Source of the DNA: a virus
Reading direction: 5' to 3' (one strand)
DNA: 34,323 nucleotides
IMG/VR virus record: IMGVR_UViG_3300042922_000221
Coordinates: 1-34,323 of that record
Under the pieces are notes generated by a model, which was not told the origin of the DNA, ran no database searches, and saw only the letters and a program-made list of their open reading frames with translations. The position numbers and the translations under genes were made by a program. Position 1 is the first letter of the stretch, and every line of letters begins with the position of its first letter. Shown piece by piece: positions 23,701 through 31,100 of the stretch.

Positions 23701-23726
23701 TTGTAAAACCTCCTGCTATTTTTAGT

Positions 23727-23754
23727 ATATTATGGTAGTTCGACAGGAGGTAAA
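23727..23754 (-). promoter_or_regulatory. Possible leftward promoter
   Basis: On the minus strand TTTACC (23749-23754), a 16-nt spacer, and TAATAT (23727-23732). It could drive the gene at 23446-23700 independently of the upstream terminator at 23791-23810. Confidence 0.35.
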
Positions 23755-23773
23755 GTTTTCCTGCAAATATTTA

Positions 23774-23810
23774 CAAAAAAATAAACAAAAGAGAGCCTTA
23801 GTTGGCTCTC
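23774..23810 (-). terminator. Intrinsic terminator of the leftward operon
   Basis: GAGAGCC (23791-23797) pairs with GGCTCTC (23804-23810). On the minus strand it is followed by TTTTGTTTATTTTTTT. The stem spans the stop codon of the gene at 23798-24046. Confidence 0.8.
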
Positions 23811-24046
23811 TTGATTTCTTTATGGCAATGCTTACAAATTGTTGCTTCTGACTGTATTAGCTCAGCACAGAAAGGACATTGTTTCTTTTTGCTTATCCAT
23901 AATGAATGAATAAAAGCGACAGGGAATAAAATGAGCCCATACAATAGCCACTTGCGAAAATTTCTTCCTTTATAATCTGCAATAAGTGCAGATATAAGAG
24001 CAATTACCGCTGGAATTAAAAGATATGATGTAGATATATTGACCAT
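23798..24046 (-). CDS. Membrane protein with C-terminal zinc ribbon (82 aa)
   Basis: Two hydrophobic segments: about residues 6-24 (SYLLIPAVIALISALIADY) and about 33-50 (KWLLYGLILFPVAFIHSLW). A zinc ribbon follows, CPFC (about 57-60) and CKHC (about 72-75), then a basic end. This plan, a membrane hairpin plus zinc ribbon, is widespread in small bacterial proteins of unknown role. In a lysogenic cassette it could act in exclusion, but that is speculation. The SD GGGAGG and start lie just downstream of the RHH gene, so both belong to one leftward operon. Confidence 0.65.
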   Translation of the reverse strand: MVNISTSYLLIPAVIALISALIADYKGRNFRKWLLYGLILFPVAFIHSLWISKKKQCPFCAELIQSEATICKHCHKEIKRAN

Positions 24047-24061
24047 GATGTTATCCTCCCT

Positions 24062-24214
24062 TTATCCTGGTTTGATATCGAATTCTTTCTTCAATATTAC
24101 AGCAATCATATTACTGATTGTTCTTTGTTCATTTTTTGCTTTAATCTCTAATTCTTTATATAAATCTGTTGGTAATGTTATAGAAAACCTTTTACTGTTT
24201 TGTGAAATAGTCAC
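24062..24214 (-). CDS. Ribbon-helix-helix repressor (Arc/Mnt-like, 50 aa), GTG start
   Basis: Short leftward gene starting at GTG 24214 with a GAGGTGAGG SD. The protein SKRFSITLPTDLYKELEIKA (strand then helix A) followed by NEQRTISNMIAVILKKEF (helix B) is the classic RHH pattern: a beta strand that enters the major groove, then two helices. Length 50 aa matches Arc (53 aa). Its divergent promoter region (24215-24380) carries three 11-bp tandem repeats, a fitting operator. It stands back to back with genes including a P22-type antirepressor, as in P22 immI. It was missed by an ORF search cut at 60 aa. Confidence 0.8.
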   Translation of the reverse strand: MTISQNSKRFSITLPTDLYKELEIKAKNEQRTISNMIAVILKKEFDIKPG

Positions 24215-24228
24215 TCGTCCTCACCTCT

Positions 24229-24245
24229 GTGTTTTAGTGTAACAC
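24229..24245. repeat. Inverted repeat in the RHH leader
   Basis: GTGTT (24229-24233) and AACAC (24241-24245) separated by 7 bp, just downstream of the leftward start region. A possible operator half-site pair or leader hairpin. Confidence 0.4.
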
Positions 24246-24246
24246 C

Positions 24247-24276
24247 ATTGTATCATAAATATTCACTCGTGTGTAA
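24247..24276 (-). promoter_or_regulatory. Leftward promoter for the RHH operon
   Basis: On the minus strand TTACAC (24271-24276), an 18-nt spacer, and TACAAT (24247-24252) with a TGA extension upstream (TGATACAAT). It reads toward the repressor gene. Confidence 0.55.
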
Positions 24277-24307
24277 AAATATGATAAAAATATGATAAAA
24301 ATATATT
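24275..24307. repeat. Three 11-bp tandem repeats, likely RHH operator
   Basis: AAAAATATGAT at 24275-24285 and 24286-24296, then AAAAATATATT at 24297-24307. An 11-bp spacing puts copies on one DNA face, as RHH dimers binding cooperatively require. It lies between the two divergent promoters and overlaps the -35 of both. Confidence 0.7.
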
Positions 24308-24334
24308 GACACAAATAATCCATAGTGTTATTAT
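24306..24334 (+). promoter_or_regulatory. Rightward promoter of the antirepressor arm
   Basis: TTGACA (24306-24311), 17-nt spacer, TATTAT (24329-24334). The perfect -35 touches the end of the tandem repeats, so RHH binding would block it. Confidence 0.75.
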
Positions 24335-24380
24335 TGATTACAGGTGATGCACCTTAAATAACACATAGGAGGAACAAAAA

Positions 24381-24608
24381 ATGGTAAGAGTAATTTTCAA
24401 CGAACTAAACAATGGACAATCCGTGACAAGCAAGGAAATACTTCATGGACAAACAGTGGAGCTTCTCAAGCTAATCAAAGAGGTAGATGATGTTTATATT
24501 GAAGACAACCAATATAAATACAATGCTTCTTCATTAAAACTAGCGACTTACGCTAATGAGATTGATACACTGTCGGTCTACATGGAAGTACCAGAGGATG
24601 AACAATAA
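24381..24608 (+). CDS. Unknown acidic protein (75 aa)
   Basis: First rightward gene of the cassette, with AGGAGG before ATG 24381. Alpha/beta composition (VRVIFNELNNGQ, VELLKLIKEVDDVYIEDNQYKY, an acidic C terminus EVPEDEQ). No family recognised. By position it corresponds to a small helper or regulator expressed with the antirepressor. A separate promoter follows before the antirepressor. Confidence 0.55.
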   Translation: MVRVIFNELNNGQSVTSKEILHGQTVELLKLIKEVDDVYIEDNQYKYNASSLKLATYANEIDTLSVYMEVPEDEQ

Positions 24609-24619
24609 AAAATAAAGTG

Positions 24620-24649
24620 TTGACATTCGTATACAAATGAGTATACAAT
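24620..24649 (+). promoter_or_regulatory. Antirepressor promoter with GTATAC operator pair
   Basis: TTGACA (24620-24625), 18-nt spacer, TACAAT (24644-24649). Two copies of the palindrome GTATAC (24629-24634 and 24641-24646), 12 bp apart, lie in the spacer and over the -10, so a repressor bound there would silence it. Confidence 0.65.
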
Positions 24650-24695
24650 AAAGGCACAGGGACAACCTGAAATAAATTTAAAGGGAGACGAAAGA

Positions 24696-25484
24696 ATGGA
24701 CAAGGGTAAACTGGAGATTAAAAAGGTAAATTTTATGGGTGATGAACTGGTGGCAATTCGGGAGAATGACAGTGGAAAGATTTATGCTGGAGTAAGATGG
24801 TTATGTGATGGATTGGCATTAACTGAGAATCAGAGAATTCATCAAACTACTAAGATTCACGGGGATAGGGTGTTATCTAAAGGGGTAAGGAAAATCTTAC
24901 TCCCTACTAAAGGTGGAGAGCAAGAGGTTGTATGTTTGGAGTTAAAGATGGTCACTCTTTGGTTGGCTAAAATTAACGCTAATGTTGTTAAAGATATTGA
25001 AACACAAGAAAAACTTGTTGAATATCAATTGCACGCGGCTGATGTCCTGGCAGACGAATTCTTACCGCATAATCTTATTCAACAAGCAACTAAAGATATT
25101 ATAGCACAAATACCTAAATCTGTGTCAGAATTATTTAGAATGTTAGCAGATAAAACTGAAGAAAACGATGAACTCAAACCTAAAGCTCAAGCATTCGATA
25201 AATTCATTGAAGCAACCAATGTTCAAACATGGTTACAAGTAGCAAAAGTTTTAGGTACTGGCAGAACTCGTCTATGTAAATTACTAAGACAACAAGAAAT
25301 ACTTATGAGTGACAATGTTCCATATCAACAATACATTGATAGAGGATACTTTGTCACAAAGGAAATCACAGCATACGATGGAATTACAGCGTTCAACTAT
25401 ACACAAACATTAGTCACAGCGAAAGGCATTGATTTTATATTCAAGTTATTGAATGAAATCAATGTTATAGCAAAAGCAAACTAA
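24696..25484 (+). CDS. P22-type phage antirepressor with KilAC domain (262 aa)
   Basis: The N-terminal about 120 residues match the P22 Ant-type domain: MGDELVAIRENDSGKIYAGV, the LPTKGGEQEVVCLEL segment, and TLWLAKINANVVK, then QEKLVEYQLHAADVLADEF. After a helical linker (ELFRMLADKTEENDELKPKAQ) the C-terminal domain (about 165-262) has the ANT/KilAC pattern VQTWLQVAKVLGTGRTRLCKLLRQQ and ITAYDGITAFNYTQTLVTAKG. Such proteins inactivate phage repressors, causing induction. Own promoter at 24620 and terminator at 25537. Its placement inside the tail module, next to an RHH repressor, resembles P22 immI. Confidence 0.87.
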   Translation: MDKGKLEIKKVNFMGDELVAIRENDSGKIYAGVRWLCDGLALTENQRIHQTTKIHGDRVLSKGVRKILLPTKGGEQEVVCLELKMVTLWLAKINANVVKDIETQEKLVEYQLHAADVLADEFLPHNLIQQATKDIIAQIPKSVSELFRMLADKTEENDELKPKAQAFDKFIEATNVQTWLQVAKVLGTGRTRLCKLLRQQEILMSDNVPYQQYIDRGYFVTKEITAYDGITAFNYTQTLVTAKGIDFIFKLLNEINVIAKAN

Positions 25485-25536
25485 GGTAATCATGTGGGAA
25501 AATCCCGCTCGACAATAATTTTATATTGGTAATCTA

Positions 25537-25564
25537 AGGGGTGAAATAATTTTCACTCCTTTTT
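25537..25564 (+). terminator. Strong intrinsic terminator after the antirepressor
   Basis: A ten-pair stem, AGGGGTGAAA (25537-25546) with TTTCACTCCT (25551-25560, one wobble), 4-nt loop, then TTTTT. The tail-peptidase leader follows immediately. Confidence 0.9.
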
Positions 25565-25589
25565 CTATGTCCAAAAACGGAGGTGAACC

Positions 25590-26012
25590 ATGGAAGATAT
25601 ATCAAAATACATCGGAATCCCGCATATATTCGCTGAATGGTCATTAGAAGGCTGTGATTGTGTTGGGTTAGTTCGAAGATTTTACGTTGATCATCATTGG
25701 AAGCCCGATTGTGATGATGGTGAATTTGCAGAGGATTGGTACATCACTGATCCACGGAAGATGATAAGGTATCTCAGGAAAAACTTTAATAAAGTTAAAG
25801 ACATAGCAGATTTATCCTTTGGGGATGTCTGCTATTTTTTGATTGGCGGAGAGGGACATTGTGGTATTTACCTCGGATACGGCAAGTTATTAACAACATT
25901 TCCCAGTACGGCACCACAATGGAATAACACAGTCCTCCCAGATGTATCCATGATACTTCATCGTGATGTCTGGGAGCAAGGTTATCGTTGCGGATTTCAT
26001 AGAAAGGAGTGA
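25590..26012 (+). CDS. NlpC/P60-type tail peptidase (lambda gpK-like, 140 aa)
   Basis: Catalytic Cys in GCDCVGLVRRF (about residues 22-32) and His in GEGHCGIYLGYG (about 88-99), the NlpC/P60 layout. It cleaves peptidoglycan stem peptides at the tail tip during DNA entry. SD GGAGGTGAAC before ATG 25590, preceded by the same TATGTCCAAAAAC leader type as the HNH genes. Ends in a double stop (TGATGA), with the next gene in the same frame starting at ATC 26019. Confidence 0.82.
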   Translation: MEDISKYIGIPHIFAEWSLEGCDCVGLVRRFYVDHHWKPDCDDGEFAEDWYITDPRKMIRYLRKNFNKVKDIADLSFGDVCYFLIGGEGHCGIYLGYGKLLTTFPSTAPQWNNTVLPDVSMILHRDVWEQGYRCGFHRKE

Positions 26013-26018
26013 TGACAT

Positions 26019-26390
26019 ATCGATACATTTACATGGCGACCTCTTGTAGGAGATGGTATCAAACCTAATAATACAGCATTAAATACTAGAGTTGAATTTA
26101 TAAACAACAACGTACAAATCCAGCGTAATGCAGTAAATGATAAGGAAACATGGACATTACCTTATGGTGGGATTGCTGATACCTTAGTTGAAATACGTGC
26201 ATTCAATAAGGCTCACAATAGCGGTCAAAAGTTCTATTGGACACCACCAAAGCCATATGACACACAGGGTATATGGATATTCAACGATGACTCATTCGAA
26301 CCCAAGACCCAATACAGCTTAGGCAGTGACGGAATAGGAATTATCCAAGGATTCACTGTAGACCTCACGTTCAGGCGGTGCTACCAATGA
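26019..26390 (+). CDS. Minor tail protein (lambda gpM-like, 123 aa), ATC start
   Basis: Long open frame without any nearby ATG/GTG/TTG: after AGGAG (26005-26009) the in-frame sequence is TGA-CAT-ATC, then 123 codons of plainly coding sequence, for example FTWRPLVGDGIKPNNTALNT and QKFYWTPPKPYDTQGIW, ending GFTVDLTFRR. Position between NlpC and the gpL-like gene and the FYWTPP...TFRR pattern suggest the gpM family. The TGA at 26388 overlaps ATG 26387 of the next gene. Spacing of 9 nt from SD to ATC matches the other near-cognate starts. Confidence 0.72.
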   Translation: MDTFTWRPLVGDGIKPNNTALNTRVEFINNNVQIQRNAVNDKETWTLPYGGIADTLVEIRAFNKAHNSGQKFYWTPPKPYDTQGIWIFNDDSFEPKTQYSLGSDGIGIIQGFTVDLTFRRCYQ

Positions 26391-27214
26391 TAGTACTACC
26401 GTCACAACTACAGGATACCAAAGACAATTCATCGGTTCACTTTATTGATCTCTATGTTATCCATATGGTAACTGGGGATCTTTTTATGTGTGCAAACGAT
26501 GTTGATATCCCTTGGTATATTCCATATACATCCACACCAGCTCTCTATGCTGCTCAACCGATTAAACGTGGGACACTCTCGCAGAGCACTGACGACAAGA
26601 TCGATAATATGTCCATTGAGATATCTAATGTAACTCGTCAGTTCTCCTCAGCGTTGTTCCAGAGCTTTGACTTTAGAGGTACTAAGGTAGATGTCATACA
26701 GATTGCTTATCCAGTTTCCATAGGAGTACCAGGGGCATTCAAGCATGTATTCCGTGGTTACATTGATACTCCAGGGCTTAACGAGAAAGAGGGAACATTC
26801 ACAGCTACAATAATGCAGGAAATTCCCAATATGAAATCATGTAGATCATTGATGCTCACGTGTAATGCATGGTTTGGCGATGCAGAAGAATGTGGAGCAC
26901 AGGTAACAACAATGAATAACTCCGTAGGAGTCGGTAGTACACAGAACATCATCTATCACGCTAATGATTATACACAGCCAGACTACTTTAAATCTGGGAC
27001 ATGCTCAATTGGTTATGAGAGCAAGAAGATAATCGCTAGTACATCCACTAGTATTACCGTAGAATATCCATTCTTTACTGTGCCAGCTACAGGATTAGCT
27101 GTGAATTATGTCAATGGATGCGATAGGACACATCCTGATTGTATCCGACATAACAACTCACAGAACTTCAGCGGATTTCTCTCGGTTCCGTTTGAGTTTG
27201 CAATCCGCAGTTGA
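26387..27214 (+). CDS. Minor tail protein (lambda gpL / DUF2163-like, 275 aa)
   Basis: Tail-tip hub component. The C-terminal third carries a cysteine set, C175/C183-type CNAWFGDAEECGAQ, a later GTCS, and GCDRTHPDCIRHNNSQNFSGF, matching the BR0599/DUF2163 C-terminal motif; lambda gpL binds an Fe-S cluster there. Start ATG 26387 (ATGA overlap) is preferred to the GTG at 26378, 3 codons upstream. The next feature is the GIY-YIG insertion, so the hub gene and J are separated. Confidence 0.8.
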   Translation: MIVLPSQLQDTKDNSSVHFIDLYVIHMVTGDLFMCANDVDIPWYIPYTSTPALYAAQPIKRGTLSQSTDDKIDNMSIEISNVTRQFSSALFQSFDFRGTKVDVIQIAYPVSIGVPGAFKHVFRGYIDTPGLNEKEGTFTATIMQEIPNMKSCRSLMLTCNAWFGDAEECGAQVTTMNNSVGVGSTQNIIYHANDYTQPDYFKSGTCSIGYESKKIIASTSTSITVEYPFFTVPATGLAVNYVNGCDRTHPDCIRHNNSQNFSGFLSVPFEFAIRS

Positions 27215-27226
27215 GGAGGTAATTAT

Positions 27227-28162
27227 TTGATTGGTATTTATTGTATAACCAATAATGTTAATAACAAGAAATATATAGGGCAAAGCATTAGTGTTAGTGA
27301 GAGATGGATAGTGCATTTATGCTATCTTAGGCATGGAAAACATTGTAATCTACATTTGCAACATGCATGGGATAAGTATGGCGAGAAAAACTTTACATTT
27401 AGTATTATTGAAGAGTGCGACAGAGACAGCTTAGATAACAAGGAAATATCATGGATAAAAGAACTCAATACTAATAATGGAAATTTTGGATATAACGGGA
27501 CGGCTGGCGGTGGAGCGTTAAGAGGTAAAGACAACCCTTTTTATGGGAAGAAGCATACTGAAGAAACTAAGAAAATATTAAGTAAAAAGCATAAAGGTAA
27601 AAAGTTGTCTAAAGAAACTATCAATAAAATAGTTGAGTCTAAAAAAGGAAAGTTTTGTGGAGAAAATAGTTCATCTCCTAAAATAACTGAAGCCCAAGCT
27701 AAAGAAATTATAAAATTGCTTTTAGATAAAACACCAATGATAGATATCTCAAATTATTTAACTATTAATTATAACATTATCAAAGCAATTAAACAGCATA
27801 GGAATTGGAAACATCTCACAAATGGTATTGAGTTTCCAAATATTAAAAAGGACAAACATGGAGCTAATAATCGATGGGGCGTAAAACTTTCACAAGATAC
27901 TAAAACGAAAATAGGTGATAGCCATAGGGGTAAGAAATTATCTGAAGAACATAAGAAAAAACTCAAAGAAAGTAGTAAACATCTTAGTGGTGAGGACTGC
28001 CCTAACTCAAAAATAACTCAAGAGTGCGCGATAAAAATAATTGATATGTTAAATTCGCATATGAGAATAGTTGATATATCTAAGGAACTAGATGTGTCTA
28101 GAGGTACTATCTGTGCAATAAAAAGTGGTAACACGTGGAAATATCTACCGAGAGCTTCATAG
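27227..28162 (+). CDS. GIY-YIG homing endonuclease with NUMOD-type repeats (311 aa), TTG start
   Basis: The N-terminal domain has both core strands, GIYCITN and KKYIGQS (the GIY and YIG motifs), then RWIVHL and a conserved Glu region near DNKEISWIKEL. After a GKDNPFYGKKHTEETKK stretch there are repeated NUMOD3-type words (HTEETKKILSKKHKGKKLS; LSEEHKKKLKESSKHLSG), then HTH-like repeats (ISKELDVSRGTICAIKSG). TTG 27227 is 7 nt after GGAGG. It breaks the tail-tip gene series right before the J-like gene, whose start is ATC. Mobile selfish element. Confidence 0.88.
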   Translation: MIGIYCITNNVNNKKYIGQSISVSERWIVHLCYLRHGKHCNLHLQHAWDKYGEKNFTFSIIEECDRDSLDNKEISWIKELNTNNGNFGYNGTAGGGALRGKDNPFYGKKHTEETKKILSKKHKGKKLSKETINKIVESKKGKFCGENSSSPKITEAQAKEIIKLLLDKTPMIDISNYLTINYNIIKAIKQHRNWKHLTNGIEFPNIKKDKHGANNRWGVKLSQDTKTKIGDSHRGKKLSEEHKKKLKESSKHLSGEDCPNSKITQECAIKIIDMLNSHMRIVDISKELDVSRGTICAIKSGNTWKYLPRAS

Positions 28163-28177
28163 AGAGGAGGTGATAAT

Positions 28178-31100
28178 ATCTCTAAATCTACAGGAAAAAA
28201 AATAGCATCACTCATAGGATTTGGTCTTGGGTTCGCTAATCCAGCAATGTTTGGCTTAGGTACAGCAGTGTGGTCAGGTGGTATCTATGGAGCTTCATTG
28301 TTTGGCAACATATGGTCAATGACACACAAGGAAAAACAAGCAGCTCAAACTTATGACTTTGATGTAATACAAAACAACAGGTCATCCGAAGCAATGATAC
28401 CAATCATCTACGGCACTCGTAAATGGGGTGGCTATCAAACATGGCATGAAGCATCTACGGATAAGCAAACGCTAACTAAAGATGTTGTAATGTGCGAAGG
28501 TGAAATCACTAGGTTAACTGAGCTGAAAGCCAATGATCTCTGGATACAAACAGAAACTAAGACAACAACGGTTAATCTGTTCACTATTACTGTAAGCGAT
28601 GATGTAGAGTGGGTCAAAATACAAAAATCTGATCCAGGTATTTGTTCTATTCAAATAAAGTATTATTCACTCACATATTGGCAAGAAGTACGGGTTCCAG
28701 GGGTTGGTTATAGGTCTATAGTTACTGAAGATATAGTCTACGCTTTAAACCAAGCACCTAATAAAGTAAATCCGAGACAACATGGAATTATCGCAACCAC
28801 TTTAAACAATGTAAAAATTAATGAAATTCCATATACTATAATTAACCACAATACCACCCATACAGTAACACAAGTTGTTACCACAGTCACTCAACAGGGT
28901 CTTCCTGGTTGTTCCGTAGAAACTCACAACGGTTCTCCTTGGCAAGCACCACCGTCAAACTATAATACTGTTGGTGGCTATAAAAACTGTGCATGGCTCA
29001 GAGCTACACTAAAGTCATCTGATAAACTCCAAGGATCAGATCCAACAATTACAGCGGTAATCCAAGGAATGAAAGTGTACGATACACGCACAGGAGCCAA
29101 AGCTTATTCTGAGAACCCAGCAATGTGTCTCCGTGATTACATCCTTAGTAAACGCTATGGGCTTGGTCGTTGGGTTACTTCTGATATGCTCGATGAGGAC
29201 TCCTTTAAAGAATGTGCTGACCAGTGCGATGGCGAAGTCCACTTCTACACACCGACAACACTAGCAACCTACGATGCTGTACAGAATAAAATCACAGACC
29301 TCCAACGGCAACTAACGTTAAACCCAGGATGGTCATCGAAAACCGTCGATGCAGTTAATGATGAAATCACAGCTCTCCAGAAATCCCTTATCACAATCCA
29401 AAGTCAACCAGTGAGTCAAACCATAGCTATTACTCCGCGATACTCCTGTAATTTAATACTCGCTGACAAAACAAACCACATTGATAACCTTGAGACAATC
29501 ATGGCTACCTTTGGTGGTTTTTTAGTTTACAATGGCAAGAAAATTAGTCTTCGCATGGAGAAGCAAGAAGTAGTATCTTATGCATTCAATGATAGTAACA
29601 TATGTTCTGCCGATGGTAAACCAGATATAGTATGGGAAACAACGTCACTCGCTGAGACTCCTAATAGATATATCATTACTTTCTACGATCCAAACAATAA
29701 TTGGACAGGGGTTAAATGTCAGGTAAACGATGTAGCAGACCAGAAGTTCCGTGGAAGAATCATTGAAAAAGAAGTGTCATTAGATGGCGTAACAAACCAA
29801 AGTCAGGCATTGAGACTCGGTAGAATATTCATGGCTAAAAACAGGCTTAACACGAGGATATGCACATTCAAAACTGGAACACATGCTATGCATCTACAAC
29901 CTGGAGATGTCATCAGTTTTACTCATGAAGAAGTCAGTAATATGCCACTTAGAATTCTACAGATGTCTGAAGAGCAAGGTAAGTTTACCATTAAAGCTCA
30001 AGAGTATAACATCAGCATTTATGATGATCGCTTAGGTTCTCAAATAACAACCAAGAATTACTGTACGATACCTAACGCATTTACCGATACAATACCAGAA
30101 GTTACAGCGATTGCACTCGATCAAGACTATTATATTCAGAAGGATGGCACAGCAATATCAACGATTACGGGTGTATGTACTCTTCCGAACTACCCATTTA
30201 CTAGGATTATCCATATATATTCATCGACTAACAACGGCACCACATGGAACTATTGCTCGTCAACGACTACTGGTGAATTTACACTGCATAGTATCCTTGT
30301 AAATCAAACGTATTACATTAAAGCAATCGTTGAGAACACCGCAGGTCGCAAATCCAATGGTTTCATAAGTAACCCATTGTTCATCACTGGTAAGGACAAG
30401 AATCCATCGGATGTCCCCGATTTTGTTGTGGCTCAATTTGGACACCAGTTTGTGCTCCAAGGCAAGATTCCATCGGATGTAGACTTTAATCATATCGAAG
30501 TTAGAGTCGACGGTACATCATGGGAAACATCAAAATATCTTGCTACGGATATCACTAGTTTTCCAACGTATATATCCAATAGTGGAATCATTGATGGAAC
30601 TCATGTATTCCGTGCGAAGGCAGTGGATAATGGTGGTAATTACTCAACGAATGACATTGAGTATATATTAAATGTCACTGATATTAACACGTACAAGAAC
30701 ATTATACTCACCAGGGATGACGTGTTGCTCGGTGGTGGAACACTTACAGGGTTAACAGTGCTTCCCAATGGTCAGTTTGTATCATCTAATTCAATCACTT
30801 ATGGCGACTTTGAAACCTATGCCGACTACCCAGAAACTTATGGGGCTGACCAAACAAGCATTGGATATCTATCGCCAGTCATTGATACATTCAAAGTTGG
30901 AAAAACTAATGTAAACTTTTGTTTTGACTTCGATTTCTATGTGGACAATCCAACATACGGCACGTTAGGCGATAGGACTTATGGCGATTATCCAAATGAC
31001 ACTTATGGACATATCACAGAACCAGTGGATATTACTATTGAAATACGATTGTCAGACGATGGAAACACATGGAGTGTTTGGCAAACCTATGTATCGGCAC

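Noticed and set aside
24039-24242. Rightward 67-codon open frame
   Set aside because: Exactly antisense to the RHH gene, which has an SD, a promoter and a recognisable fold.
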